In this document: positions 1 through 11,566 of the stretch, in pieces
Layout: each line of letters begins with the position of its first letter
Numbering within the stretch: position 1 is the first letter of the stretch
Origin: Imbricaverruca yamaguchii
Taxonomy: Eukaryota > Arthropoda > Thecostraca > Neoverrucidae
DNA: 64,000 nt
Assembly: GCA_034440575.1 (NCBI GenBank)
Contig: JAOTOL010001394.1
Span: 786,501-850,500 of the forward strand
Direction of reading: 5' to 3'
The notes under the pieces: model-generated
Told to the model about the DNA's origin: nothing
Databases searched by the model: none
Seen by the model: only the letters and a program-made list of their open reading frames with translations
Made by a program: the position numbers and the translations under genes

Positions 1-730
1 GCAAACGTCAATGGATTTTCATCCTCTGCAACGAAAACTGTCGCCCTCCATTTTTCTCGTCGCCGATGTGACCAGAACATCGAAATTAAACTTTAAGGCA
101 GGAGTATACCCGTTCAACCCGTGGTGCGATTTCTGGGGGTGGAATTTTACCAACGTCTTACATACTTGCACCTCCTTAAAACTCTACGTGGAAAATGTTT
201 TAGAGCACTGAATATCATAAAATGCATTGCTCGTACATCTTATGGTGCTGATCGAGATACGCTTATGCTGCTGTATCGTTCTCTGATACGTTCAAAACTT
301 GACTACGCAAGTTTTATCTATGACGGTGCTGTTGCAGCTAATAAGCATATGCACCACACTGCTATCCGCATTGCAACTGGCGCATTTCGTACCTCACCCA
401 CGGTAAGCCTTCTAGCAGAGGCACATGAGACGCCCCTCTGCCTGCGTAGAGAAAGGCTAGGTATGCGCTACGCCTGCAAACTTCGCCAGCTCCCTGCTCA
501 TCCCGCTTACACACATGTTTTCTCGCGACGACTGGCGACCATTTTCCCTGCAGTTCGAAACTTGTGTGTCGCTCCGTTCGGTGTACGCATGCGTGAACTT
601 TTCCGAGAAAGCCGGGTCAGACTTCAAGGTATCCGGAAAGTCGAGCACACGGAGAACCCTCCATGGGAGTTAATCGCCAGAGGTGGATTTATCCCTTGTC
701 GTAATCTGCTTAGCAAGGCACGTTCTAACC
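1..730 (+). pseudogene. Relic LINE reverse transcriptase, C-terminal part (Jockey/I-like)
   Basis: Frame +1 reads from base 1 (the element enters from outside the window) through the post-catalytic part of a non-LTR reverse transcriptase. Recognisable are the FLGVEF motif after the palm (near 130), the LLYRSLIRSKLDYASFIYDGA block (near 270-330), the RIATGAFRTSP block (near 370-400), and ENPPW near 650, which normally precedes the RNase H domain. An in-frame TAA at 94-96 breaks the frame, and the similarity fades before 751, where a receptor exon lies on the other strand. The catalytic FADD box would be upstream, outside the window. This is a dead, truncated copy. Clade assignment rests on motif recall only. 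Confidence 0.75.
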
Positions 731-750
731 TTATCATTTTATTTTCTTAC

Positions 751-906
751 CGACTTTCGGCACGCTGTGTCCTCCCACCGGAGGCATGTACCAGAAGAGG
801 TTGAGGAGGATCATCACCAATACCCCTGTGTGGATAGAAGCCACTTTGATCTTGGCAGACGACTCAGGAGGTATCCAGAACACAGCCATAATATGGACGG
901 CCAGCG
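751..906 (-). CDS. nAChR-like receptor exon: end of TM1, TM2 (pore helix)
   Basis: This 156-nt exon continues the pentameric ligand-gated channel. The acceptor is AG at 908-907 behind a T-rich tract, and the donor is GTAAGA starting at 750. It begins with two bases that complete the codon opened by the 11281-11095 exon, giving FILPCI-A-LAVHIMAVFW. It ends with one base (phase 1). TM1 ends FW-IPPESSAKI, aligning without gaps to the family's FY-LPSDSGEKV, followed by TM2 and MPP...HSVPKVG, which matches the conserved TM2-TM3 linker. Pore positions are unusual: Ala at -1' instead of Glu, Lys at 2', Gly at 9' instead of Leu. TM3, the cytoplasmic loop and TM4 would lie beyond base 1. Family membership is firm; ion selectivity and function are not inferable. 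Confidence 0.85.
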
Positions 907-1289
907 CTGAAATAGAAAACAACACTTCAGTATTGTACCATGCTAATGCCTCGGTGGGCCACGTTTCAATTTCTTTCAACGCATGCTGGTCTACGCTGAA
1001 AATATTTATTTTAAGCGAGAGGGTCTAAAAACATAAGCTCATCGAAGCAATCCGACCTGGCTCGGCCCGACCGTCAATTTTTTTTAAACAGTAATATCGC
1101 ACTTGTTACGGCACTTCCTGTCGTGATTGCTTCACTCATACCTTTATTTTGTTTTTTATTTTATTTTTTCGCCCGTTTTCGCCAAGACGTACACGCTTTC
1201 ACTCTTTCATGTAGACGCTGTTAGTTTTTGTTCAAAGAAGTGGTTTGATGGCTGAACTTCGTCGAGGTCAGTCCAGATGACACTGCGTG

Positions 1290-1500
1290 CCAGCCAGCCA
1301 ACTGGGCGTCCATTGCTCAGCGGTTAAAATGAGCGTCTGGGAAATAGAGGCAAGGGCTTGGTTCCCCAGCGATGATCTTGGGTCGTGTCATGGCAGGACA
1401 CCACGGCCACGAACGTCCCCGACAAGGAATCGAACAGGAACGGGGTTTCATTTTACTAGGATGACATTATATGACCGCACACTGGCAGGGGGAATGCTAT
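1290..1500. repeat. Possible tRNA-derived SINE relic
   Basis: The + strand has an A-box-like GCTCAGCGGTTA followed by a GCGTCTGG segment near 1315-1340, as at the start of a tRNA-derived SINE. A B-box-like GTTCGATTCC is seen on the minus strand near 1423-1433. The two promoter halves are on opposite strands, so this is either a rearranged or a mistaken call. Confidence 0.25.
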
Positions 1501-1647
1501 AGACGTTCGACGTGAAGAAGGCACCAAATGTGCAGTACAAATGCGACTACGTTTGGGAAATCTTTGCTAACTGTACAATTATTTTTATGGAAATAACAGG
1601 CGTCATCGAGCTTGCGACCTTTGTGAGTCTCAGGCGTCCATTGCGAG

Positions 1648-1962
1648 CCGGCCGACGGCGGGACACTAAACAAGTCTGTATGTCGGCCGACGGCGGGACA
1701 CTAAACAAGTCTGTATGCCGGCCGACGGCGGGACACTAAACAAGTATGTATGCCGGCCGACGGCGGGACACTAAACAAGTCTGTATGCCGGCCGACGGCG
1801 GGACACTATACAGGTCTGTATGCCGGCCGACGGCGGGACACTAAACAAGTCTGTATGCCGGCCGACGGCGGGACACTAAACAGGTCTGTATGCCGGCCGA
1901 CGGCGGGACACTATACAGGTCTGTATGCCGGCCGACGGCGGGACACTAAACAAGTCTGTATG
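1648..1962. repeat. 35-bp tandem array, nine copies
   Basis: Nine head-to-tail 35-bp units begin GCCGGCCGACGGCGGGACAC and end CAAGTCTGTAT, with only a few substitutions (TAAACAA versus TATACAG variants, one GTCGGCC). The array is exactly 315 bp. Because 35 is not a multiple of three, long open frames run through it in more than one frame; these are artefacts of the repeat. Confidence 0.95.
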
Positions 1963-2535
1963 TTATCTAATGATCGTTGCACGTCAATTGATGTGCTTCC
2001 GGCCGACGAGCATGTTTCCACGCTTAGTACTGCAGCATCGCAGTTGACGCGTCATAACTTCATGGCAAAGGCGCAATCGTAGTGCTTCAAGCAGATGCGT
2101 GACTATCTCTCTCTCCCGCTCTCTCGCTTTCTCCCTTCCTCTCTCTCGGTCTTGTCAGAATGGGATTCACTGAACCTTTGCAAGTTTAAAAATGTTTATA
2201 TGTTTATATTTTGCGTCTTATTTACCCTATTTATTGGTCATCGAGCATACCCATGCAGCGTGACCTTCCAGAAATTACCGAGGATATAAATAACTTTTGG
2301 ACAATTTACCTGATCGAAGATACATTTGCAGGGGGATCCAAGACATAAGACAACCCCATACAGCATATATGGTCCAGATCTGAGAGATGGGGTGGCGGGT
2401 TTCGGTCGATTTCTCGAGTAACCACATTTACAAACATGTACACCATTTACAACCTCATGCCACAATTACAACACCGTCGTCCGACACCATTTCCCGGATG
2501 TCGCTACAAAACATAACTCATCAGAAACAATCCCC

Positions 2536-3045
2536 GTGCACAAGCACTTAAATCACGATACACTTAAATCACCAAGTCGTGTGCACATGACGACTCAATA
2601 CAACTATAAGCTGCGGCATACACACATGCCAAGCACCTACACATATCGTTCCCAACACACAACCACTTGCACCCGCTACTGTGTGGTAGAAGCAAGTTGC
2701 CCACAGCACACCTTGTCATTAGTCATCCAAAGCATACATGTGCGGACGCAGAATCAGCAACTAATTCGACAGTTCACATCACGCTATACAGATTACAACA
2801 TAATGCAAACTGACGGCTCCAACACACACCACAGCAGGCGGGCACCGCGACGGAGCAGTGCCGTGCGGCTCCACCTCCCCATCCACCACCAGACTCGTGT
2901 TCCGTACCAGTCTGTCAGACACAGCATCCACGAAGAAGCAGAATTGCGCGCAATTTATTGGCATATGCAAGAATCCGAAACGCAATCATGCAACGCAACA
3001 TTAGCGCTCCCATCGCAACACCAGCTATACAACAGCATTATTTAA
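2536..3045 (+). pseudogene. Possible RNase H fragment of a LINE
   Basis: A 169-codon open frame in CA-rich sequence carries MQTDGSNTHH near 2800-2830 and HSIHEEAELRAIYWHMQES near 2920-2970. This order and spacing fit the first half of the RNase H domain of I/Jockey-type LINEs (TDGS block carrying the first Asp; E-x-A-E-L-x-A-I block carrying the catalytic Glu). The glycines usually seen between these blocks are absent, and the compositional bias could imitate the motif. If real, it is an isolated dead fragment and need not belong to the relic at 1-730. Confidence 0.35.
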
Positions 3046-5284
3046 TACATTGCATTCAAATATCACATTCGGGCACAGAACTTTCGCATATGCAACAACT
3101 TAGCCCCACAACAGCCACTTCTTGGGACGGATCCAGGTGGCAACGTGGCCATGCCCCACCCCCGCCCTTTGGTCGCGAAATGGGGGCCAACATACCTTTT
3201 GGCCCCATCTTTTGTATTTGTCTGATTTGATAAATAGGCCAATTTCTAGGAATATTGGACCTCAGACCATCTCAGATGGGAAACAATTTGCACTTTTTGG
3301 TAAAAAGCTTGCGGAAGTAGTTGCATTTATTCGCTCGAACAACAATAGAGGGAGCAAAGGGTGATGTGAGCCAAGGTTACTAAAAGAAAGAAGTTGGGTG
3401 ATCACCGCAGGTGACATCATCGGTGTAACTTTCTATTCTTTTCAGGAATGCAGTTGCATCCACAATATTTGCACTGCACCCTTAATATTCCAAAGTTATA
3501 ATTAATGGCAGTCTGCAGGGGCGCACCCATTATTTTCGTTGGGGGTCCGCATCCAAAAAATGAATAATTTTGAGCAATTATATTGCATTAACAATGTCTT
3601 GCTTTGTAGATCGTTTAACTCAATCCATTCTGCCACTGTACAGCAGGGTGATCTCTTATTTAAAACATGAAGAGAAGTTCTGAACATTTCAAAAGTGGAC
3701 ATCAAAAAGTCGCTACAGAGTTCTTTTTTTAAAGTACGCCCTCTGAGAGGTAAGTATCATCTTGAGGTTATTATAATAATATAATCTAGCATTGTATTTC
3801 AACCAGGAGTCATATGGTAAAAATATGTTTTGAAATGGGTGTAAACCTCTTGAATACTTGCCATTCTATTTATAATTTTGAATGCAAGTCAATATAATCG
3901 GTGATGTATGTAAAAAACCATATCCATATCCGATCCAATCCTATGGATTGGTCCGGATTCGTATACAAAGAAGCAATCCAGACAATTTCTGACTCTGCTA
4001 CAGTCACATATAGATCAGTATGTGCTCTATTAACCTGCTTATAAACGTATAAGACATGCACTGTACGTCATGGATTGTATTTTTTTGCAAATCAGATACA
4101 CGTCTTCATAAAGCTCATTCAAAATAGCATATTCATGTGCTTGACCTAGCCTACGTAAACCTGAAGTTTGGACAAAGGTGAAATCCCCTGTCATGTTATG
4201 GATGAAATTGTAAAATCTTGTGTGATTTGCCAAGAGCATCCATATATCATAATTTGCATTTCACGGGCAGCCCTTTTCCTCTGGCTTACATATTCAAGCC
4301 CACCTTCTCACTATGCATACAATTAAATATAACATAATTTCTCAATTCCTTTCTGAATAAAAGTATGCATTTTATTTTCATAAACTTAGCTGCATGTAGC
4401 ATATTTCCTTTCTATTGCCATTGAATGTCTATTTTCCAGCCGAGGTCCTCAGCCATCTCTGATTCCGGTATCTCCGGATGATCCGTCTCCAGACATGCTG
4501 CAAGGCCCTGCGGGTACCGTGAAATATTACACAAACACATTTTTAATTGTAGATTAAAAAATATAAAAATTAGCTTAAGCAACACAATTGGTGCACCGTT
4601 TGTGTTCTTGAGTGTTGATCCCTCTGGTAAAGGTCATTTCTGGCATGTTTACATTTTCCGTATCGCTGATGTGATGATGCTTAGGCCTCTGACTCGATTC
4701 TCTTTGGCCCAGCAGACCATTTGCCCCTCGACAGGCAGAGGTTAGAGTATGTCCTCAATGAATGATGGAAAACGACTACATTCGGGGTCACTGACCATTT
4801 TTTGGCATGTTTTGTTTCCTGTATTTTTTTTAGGAAGTTGCTTATTAACGTTTTCTTCTTCAGGTATCTCCCTGAACTAAGTTAGGGGTCCGAACATAAA
4901 ATTCGGTGTGGGCCGTAGTGGCGTGGCCTCTGCCACCTCAGTGATCTCAACAGCTCGTTGTGCGATGTTGATAACGTGCTTGCACACCTTTTCCCGTGCT
5001 TGTTTGGCATTTGCACTGTCTCATTGCCTCTTTCTTGCTCCTATAAAGCCATATAAATGGCCTGAATGGTTCGGTATATTCCCAATTACACGAATACAAA
5101 CTACATCTCACGATGACTTTTCTGTTGTAATGGCCAGCATCTATTGTAGTGTCTGTTGTAATACTAATTCTACAATAAATAACGTGCCGAGTGTCCGCAG
5201 TTCGGTCGCACTAGGACGCTGGTTTTCTGTGCTGTCTACAGCCCAAGAAGTCAATTTTCTTTCGCTTCGCATTTTCCTCACAAA
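3046..5284. other. Non-coding, no recognised feature
   Basis: Intronic sequence of the receptor gene (between its exons at 11281-11095 and 906-751). It is mostly AT-rich, with a G/C-rich patch at about 3140-3210. A polypyrimidine tract plus CAG at 4400-4440 followed by 70 bases open in one frame looks exon-like on the + strand, but it has no recognisable product. Confidence 0.5.
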
Positions 5285-7740
5285 TTGTGCTCTCGTGTTT
5301 CCTCAGGGGATAGCCGTAGCCCTGTCATCTCCTCGTCGCCCGTGGAAGCGCCTGTACTGCCAGGAACATCTAGCTGCTCCATCTTCTCCCATCCTGAGGA
5401 GCCCTCATCTGACTCGGCCGGCTGCCTCCCAACGACTTCGGTTTTTTGTCGGAACGAAGCCGAGCGATGCTGATAAACTGGCTGGGCTGACGAGGAGATG
5501 GCGTCCCTCGGTCAGGAATGATTGCTCAGTGTCCTATCACAATAAAGGAGGGGTCCGTCGCCACGATTGCTGCTAGTACATCACATGGACCAGCACAAGT
5601 GTCTGGCCTTCTCACGAAAAGGTGAACTTTCGGGTGCTTGGTGCAGCGTTTGCGTCCCGTTCGGCGAGACGGTGGGCGTGGACGAAGGCGTACGTGGCGG
5701 GCACGGGAGCTCCAAGGGAAAGCTTGTCAGTGGACCAATAACTGACTTCTCAGACATGTCGGGGAAGAATGGCGCCCTCAGCGCACATACGAGATCAGGC
5801 TGACACCAGAAGAACGCGGCGAGAGCAGCCGAGTTCCTGATCAGGATGAAGCAACCGCAACTCCAGATCGAGTCAGTGGTCCAGACGGCCAGCAAGCGCG
5901 AGATCGAGCGAAACCGGTCCGTCCTGGGCGTGATCGTGGGGACAGTCACTTTCGCAGCGACGCAGAACATCCCACTACGAGGGCATCGTGACCAGGGAAG
6001 GATCGACCCCAGCGGCGTCCCCCCTGCTGACAGTGATGGGAAGTTCCGACGTCTCCTTCGCTTCAGGTTGCAGAGTGGCGATAAAGCTCTCAGGGTTCAC
6101 CTGAAGGAGTGTTCGGACAATGCAAAGTACACCAGTAAAACAGTGCAAAACGAAATCCTGAATGACGTGAAAACCCTGGTGCAAGAGGCCATCGTAAACA
6201 AGGTAGACAAGTCCACAGCCTGGACGGTCATGGCCGATGAAACCACAGATCTGTCGAACAGAGAGCAGATGGCCGTGGTAATTCGCTAAGTGGACGAGCA
6301 TGATGGCCAGCTTGTTATCCGAGAAGACCCTGTCGCCGTGCTGGACGTGATGGAGACACTGCGCAAGCCAATGACTGGCCCAGAGCTCAAAATGTCAGGT
6401 GCCAACTTGGCTGAAGTTCTGCTTGGAAGAATGCAGAAGCTTCAGCTGGGCACGACGAGACTGGTAGCCCAGAGTTACGATGGCGCTGCTTCCATGGCAA
6501 GTGCCAAGGTCGTGGTAGCTGCCAAGGTGAAGACCAAGGCACCCCTGGCGGACTACTACCACTGCGCTGCACACGCCCTCAACCCCTCAACGTCCCTGGC
6601 CATCAAGGTCGGCATCATCCGGAACGCCCTCGACACGATGGAGTCGGTTGTGTGCTTCTTCACGGACGGAGCCAAGAGGGGGAGATGCTCCGCCAAGCGC
6701 AGTCCATGGAGGACGGCAAGCAGCACAAGGTGATCAAGCTGTGCCAGACTCGGTTTGTGGAGAGACATGTGGCGGTGGAGCGCTTTTGTGAGCAGCCCCC
6801 TGCCGTCAACCATGCGCTGCAGTTGATCGCCACATGGGAAGATCGGCGCTCCAGCTCCAAGGCGGCCATGCTGCTCAGCGCTATTTCCAAAACAGAGTTT
6901 CTGGTGGGCCTGGTGGTCGCGGAACGCCTGGCGGCATCCTGCGGCCTCTGGCTCTCGCTCTACAAGAGAAAGGAGCCGATCTGATCAAGGCACTGGACCT
7001 CATCGAGGCAGTGAAGTCTGTGCTGCAGCAGCTCCGAGCCGGTAGCAAGAAGGAGTTCGCATCACTGATGATGAGGGTGACGTCAGCCGCGTAGGACCTG
7101 GACGTGGAGATAAAGAAGCTGCGCCTGGTGGAGACGTCAACGTGTCGAGCGAACGCGGGGAAGGACACGTCTATCGAAGGGTACTACCGAGTCAATGTCT
7201 TCAACACCGCCCTGGATCATGTGCTACAAGATGTGACAATGCGGTTCGGCATACACATGAAGCTGGTGGCAGGCCTGAGCACGATCCTGCCCAAACGCGT
7301 CTGCGCCGTCGACTGGTTCCAGGTCCAGCCAGCCTACCAGCAGTTCAAGGGGCTGCTGGGTGACGTGACCGAGTCACAGGTACAAGTCGAGTTGAATGTC
7401 TGGTCAGCGATGTGGAGGGACCGGCGCGAGGACGCTCCGGTGACAGCCATCGCAGCCCTGAACGCGTGCCCCGCCACAATCTTCTCAACAGTGCACACAC
7501 TGCTGCGAATGCTGTCCGTACTCCCGGTGTCGACGGAAGAGGCTGAGCGCGTGTTTTCCAAAGTGACGTGCACCTTGACAGCACTCCGAGCTGCGATGTC
7601 CGAGGACCGACTGGAGGCGCTGATCCCGATCCAGGCACACCGCGGGCAGCTCCCGACCACCAGCGAGGTCATGGACCGTTTCGCCGCATCAGGAGTGCGC
7701 TGCCTGGACTTGCCTGCCTGGACCCCCTTTCCCGGTGCCT
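5285..7740 (+). pseudogene. hAT-superfamily transposase (ZMYM1/DUF4371-like), inactivated
   Basis: A complete but broken DDE transposase of the hAT superfamily, probably once nuclear and DNA-binding. In order: a Ser/Pro-rich N-terminus (5285-5470); a TTF-type zinc-binding region with GAWCSVC (5600-5800); a DUF4371-like segment with QNIPLRGHRD (5960-5990), MADETTDLSNREQ (6230-6270) and QSYDGAASM (6470-6500); an AAHAL motif near 6570; and the C-terminal dimerisation region with LPVSTEEAERVFSK (7515-7560). Three in-frame stops remain in the reading frame (TGA 5801-5803, TAA 6287-6289 where the family has Tyr in IRYVDE, TAG 7092-7094). Two frameshifts lie near 6675 and 6935. The strongly GC-rich coding sequence contrasts with its AT-rich surroundings, consistent with insertion of a transposon. 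Terminal inverted repeats and an 8-bp target duplication were not located. Confidence 0.88.
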
Positions 7741-8225
7741 GGACTCGATTTGGCCCCCTCTTCATTTGCTGGCTGTATCCGCCCCTGACCACTTTTTCCT
7801 TGTGTAACGAAGTTCATTTTGTCAGCCTTATTTTGTGTCCATATAACTCCTCGTGTATGTCGACCCGACGGGTCCCGCTGGAAGTCGAGCCGGCGGACCG
7901 GCCGACACCTGTCGGTATATCGGGCTGCGACGCAGTGGCATGTGGTGCTGTGCAAAGTCCAGATCCGGACCACGCCCCTCACAGCACATTTCTGTAGGCG
8001 TTGAAGCTGACTAAGTCAGAAGCACTAAGTCATTTAGCCGCCAATTGCAGTAAATGTACGAACTACGTCATTGGTAGGTAGCTAATCGGTGCACGCCGAA
8101 TCGTCCTTAGTACGGTCAGCTGTCCACGATGTGGGACGCTGGCCGCCAGCACCCCGATTACATAAGACGGTTTTAGGCAGTGGAAGCGAGGGAGTCTGCG
8201 CGTGGCTGTGCGGGTGTTAGTGTGA

Positions 8226-8805
8226 TTGACGAGCAGTTTTCATCTTTCGGCACAGGAGGACGTACTTTCGGCTCACAGCTGTGCTTGGGACGTTGTGCCT
8301 GTGGACGTTGTATATGTGGTGCCGCGTGAGCTGCACTGTTGCGCCGATCTTCGCCGCATCACCCATTTTTTGCACGCACAATATAGTGCCTTAATTGCGA
8401 AAACTCAAGACTGTTCATCACTGCGCGTGGTCCATACTATCGGAATATCGCTCAGCCAAGAAGAAGAATTTCCCTACACTTTGGTGCCGATCTACACACT
8501 TCCTTGGACACCTAGGCTCGACAACGAACTCGCAGAGCATAACTTGCCACGACACTACAACATGCTACTCTGCCCATGCTTACAATAGGCTACTACCTCA
8601 CAATCCACCAGGCCGTTCGCACACGAATTCAACAAGCATTTGGCACCTCACAAACACACATCCATGAGATACACCCGAAACATGAGCAATGGAACATAGG
8701 CGAAAACACCAGGCATAAATGCCGCATACATACACGCTCATGTATTAAACAGACCAGAGTCAGTCTCTCTTGCATAACACAAAGAGAACCACGATCGTAA
8801 TACAC
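8226..8805 (+). pseudogene. Possible LINE RNase H tail relic
   Basis: The frame starting near 8576 reads IHQAVRTRIQQAF, then HEIHPKHEQW and a stretch rich in RH, RI and TRVSLS. This order resembles the tail of I/Jockey-type ORF2 proteins after RNase H (helical I..I...W, KL..I.P....W, RLRIGHTR..H). It is fragmented and has no intact motif of its own. It is CA-rich like the block at 2536-3045. Confidence 0.33.
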
Positions 8806-10030
8806 CACATATCACTGTTAGCTAACCAACAAATACAGACTCATACATTGCGCCAAACACGCCAACGCTAGACAAGGCACATCACAAACTGATGCATCAC
8901 GAACAACATCCCACTCAACATCTCCTCATTGACACTATACAACACCACTCGATTATCTTTTTGTGGTTTTAGGGTGCATCAACCATGGTAGATCATTTAC
9001 TCTCGATCATCTTTTCCCATTACTTTAAACTACATACATATTTCATGAACTATGGAATAAGGAGCGAAAAGACGTACTATAAATGTGATGATGCATGCAA
9101 TAAATAATAATAATTACGGACAAACAATAAAAATGAAATGGAGCCAAAAGATACGTTAGAAACTTAAAAGAGAAGAAAAGGATTATTATTAAACATGGAA
9201 AGCGTGAAAGATGACCAAAGAGAACAGAAAAGAGGAGACATGAAGAACAATACAGCGTTCCAAAATTGCCCATGTATGTCCTTGTTTTTTGTGCTGTTCA
9301 CCGGAAAGAGAGCGATAATCCTTACACTACCATTAACTATATCCAATACCTCAAACTGATACCGTCTGGGCCGGCACTTCCACTCTACTTTGCCATCTTC
9401 TGTAACTCACCATGTCTACGAACCATGCCGGGAGTCTCGTCTCAACACTGTTCATCTCTTCTCTCTTCAAGTCAGCCCTCATCGTGATTATCGGCTGTCC
9501 CTTCATGTCAGCTGTTATTATCTCTACCCGTTATATCATCATGTTATCAGCTTCTCACTATTATATGCAAATACACATCACGGCACACCAGACTACCAAC
9601 ACAAAACACAACACAAACACCGGAAGCAACCTACATCACCACAGCGGGATGGGCTGAACAAATTCACCACCAACAACAAATATTGACCTTTTCAGGTAGG
9701 ATGGATCGGAAAGGGGCAGAAACAGGACGAGACTGCAGCCACATGAACTGCGTATATCAAAACTACTACTTCAAATCAGGATATTTTGTAAGAGGCATGG
9801 TCTCACGTCATCCAGCCGTTGAATAATTGCTCAAATGTACTACTACTCATACATTGTGGCATTGACAACATTGCGAAAGGTGTGACTATTCATGCAATGA
9901 AATTGTTATTTCCATCGCTGCTCGCTCACTGCAGATATGATCTCAGCGCACACGAACAATTGGTCTTCGTACTATTATACTGTAGATGTAAAGCTAATGG
10001 GATTCGAGAATGCAGGCGATCCACAATCAG
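8806..10030. other. Non-coding, CA- and AT-rich, no recognised feature
   Basis: Intronic sequence with strand-asymmetric A/C-rich stretches (8800-8960, 9540-9680). Open frames here are short and low in complexity. I see no gene. Confidence 0.5.
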
Positions 10031-11014
10031 TTAACACACGCACTGGAAGGGGGTGGGGGACGAAATCTTCCCACCCCTTCGGTTTTTCGTACATTACTCA
10101 AGATTTTACCGGTCGATATACGCCATTTTTGTGCATCTGCTTATACATGTCCGGGATGTCGTTCAAAGCAAGAAAAACGTACATGGGACGATTCTCTTCC
10201 GAGTTAGGGGCCGTTAGTGAAAACATTTCGTGTCACCAGATCACAAAAATCGACGCTGATGGGCTTCCCGCATATTGGCAAGAGAGGAGTGTTCTTTGTG
10301 AATACTAGCGACTTGTTTGATATATATTGTTATGCTATATATATTCAAGGTCATATTAGGTCACCAATATCAAGTTAGGTCAAGTTCAATATAGGTCAAT
10401 GGAAAAAACTTGGTCAACTTGAATCTTGTTATGCAAATGACTGTCTTGCGATTGATGTCATTTTGCATTTTACTCCCTACTCATCCTGAAAACTATTGTT
10501 TGCATCATTGTGTATCTACGCGTTTCCATCATTTATTCATGTACTTCGCCTCTTTCTTCGCGAAGACGATTGCGCCGAGCCTCCCGACGGATCAGTCGGG
10601 CGGGCGGCCGGCTCCGGCAACTGGAATAGGTAACTGACCAGATAAAGTGCTATTATATAGGTGACCTGAGGTCAAATGTGGGGTCTAGCATCTGTATTAC
10701 AGTATTAGTCATGCCCAGAACATCATTGATGCCCAGTGTGGAGGATTTAAACAAAATCACAACGATCCATAACATTGACAAGCCAAGCCACGCAAAACAA
10801 GCAAATTGTGGCATGTGATTCATTTGACTTTGCATATTTTAACCTAAGGCTATGAGATTCGCAAACCTTAGAGACACTACCGTACCCATCCACCTGAGGA
10901 ATTTCGTTGCCCTAGCTTTAATAGGAGCCGAGTTATTAGGGAGCGGAATCCGCCTCCCGCCCCCCTCCCACACCAGTGGGATACATTTTTGGAGCCCTCC
11001 AGGTCAGGTGTTAA
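10031..11014 (-). mobile_element. TTAA-flanked hairpin-ended element, copy A
   Basis: A 984-bp unit bounded by TTAA at 10031-10034 and 11011-11014. The left end reads TTAACACACGCACTGGAAGG and the right end, read inward on the minus strand, TTAACACCTGACCTGGAGGG. Both are followed at once by G-run/C-run sequence able to fold (10047-10083; 10950-10975). The interior is the reverse complement of copy B at 21483-22483, including the block around TCAGCG-CCGATTTTTGTG. It has no transposase frame. The TTAA flanks recall piggyBac-type insertion; superfamily assignment is inference. Confidence 0.75.
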
Positions 11015-11094
11015 TCCATACAAATTGGCCGAATAAAAAACAGCATAGATTGCACGAAATTTCAGCAACCGATGCGGAACAGATGAGAGCTTAC

Positions 11095-11281
11095 CGATGC
11101 AGGGCAGGATGAAGCATATGGCATACAATCCAGAGATGCGCTTGACGTGCAGCGACATGTGCAGCTCGTGCCAGACCGGACCTTCGCAACATGCGTAGGT
11201 AACGTTCATCAGACTGGCTTCGGCCCCGACCATTTGCCAGTGGGAATCACTGCGTACCATGTCCTGAGTATTCACCAGCTC
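11095..11281 (-). CDS. nAChR-like receptor exon: loop C and start of TM1
   Basis: A 187-nt exon in phase 0 at its start (acceptor AG at 11283-11282 after TTGTGCATTTC) and phase 1 at its end (donor GTAAGC from 11094). It reads ELVNTQDMVRSDSHW at the start, then VTYACCEGPVW. This is the agonist-binding loop C with the adjacent cysteines that define alpha-type nicotinic subunits, with Tyr two residues before the pair and Trp in place of the usual second Tyr five residues after it. It continues LHMSLHVKRISGLYAICFILPCI, which is beta-strand 10 and the start of TM1 with its conserved Pro-Cys. Its ends match the phases of the exons at 17103-16890 and 906-751. Confidence 0.9.
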
Positions 11282-11446
11282 CTGAAATGCACAACATATC
11301 CGTCATCTATTGGATTAGCTTCTGAAACTAAATACCACATCTTCATTATCCATGCTTTGCAGCTCCTCAATTAGCATCAGCACCACGCCCCCACTTGAAG
11401 CTAAAAAATTTAAATATAATCGCCACACCGTTCGTCAAATATATGC

Positions 11447-11566
11447 CAGTAAGGTGCCTTCTTGAGAGGATCATGGCAGTAAGGTGCTCTGTTAGGTAGA
11501 CCATCCCAGTAAGATGCCTTGCTGGACAGATCATGGCAGTAAGGTGCCTTATTGGGTGGATCATGG
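11447..11566. repeat. 30-bp tandem repeat, four copies
   Basis: Four exact-length 30-bp units beginning CAGTAAGGTG at 11447, 11477, 11507 and 11537, with about 20 percent divergence. The array lies 166 bp upstream (in gene direction) of the acceptor at 11281. The unit is a multiple of three, so two minus-strand frames carry imperfect decapeptide repeats (e.g. NKAPYCHD / NRAPYCHD). I take these as by-products. Confidence 0.9.

Noticed and set aside
4436..4515. Exon-like segment on the + strand (pyrimidine tract, CAG, open, then GTACCG)
   Set aside because: One short Pro-rich frame, no partner exon and no family; it cannot be separated from chance.
1..8805. One LINE split into RT (1-730), RNase H front (2536) and RNase H tail (8226)
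   Set aside because: A receptor exon on the opposite strand lies between the first two, so a single later-split insertion is unlikely. The RNase H calls are themselves weak.
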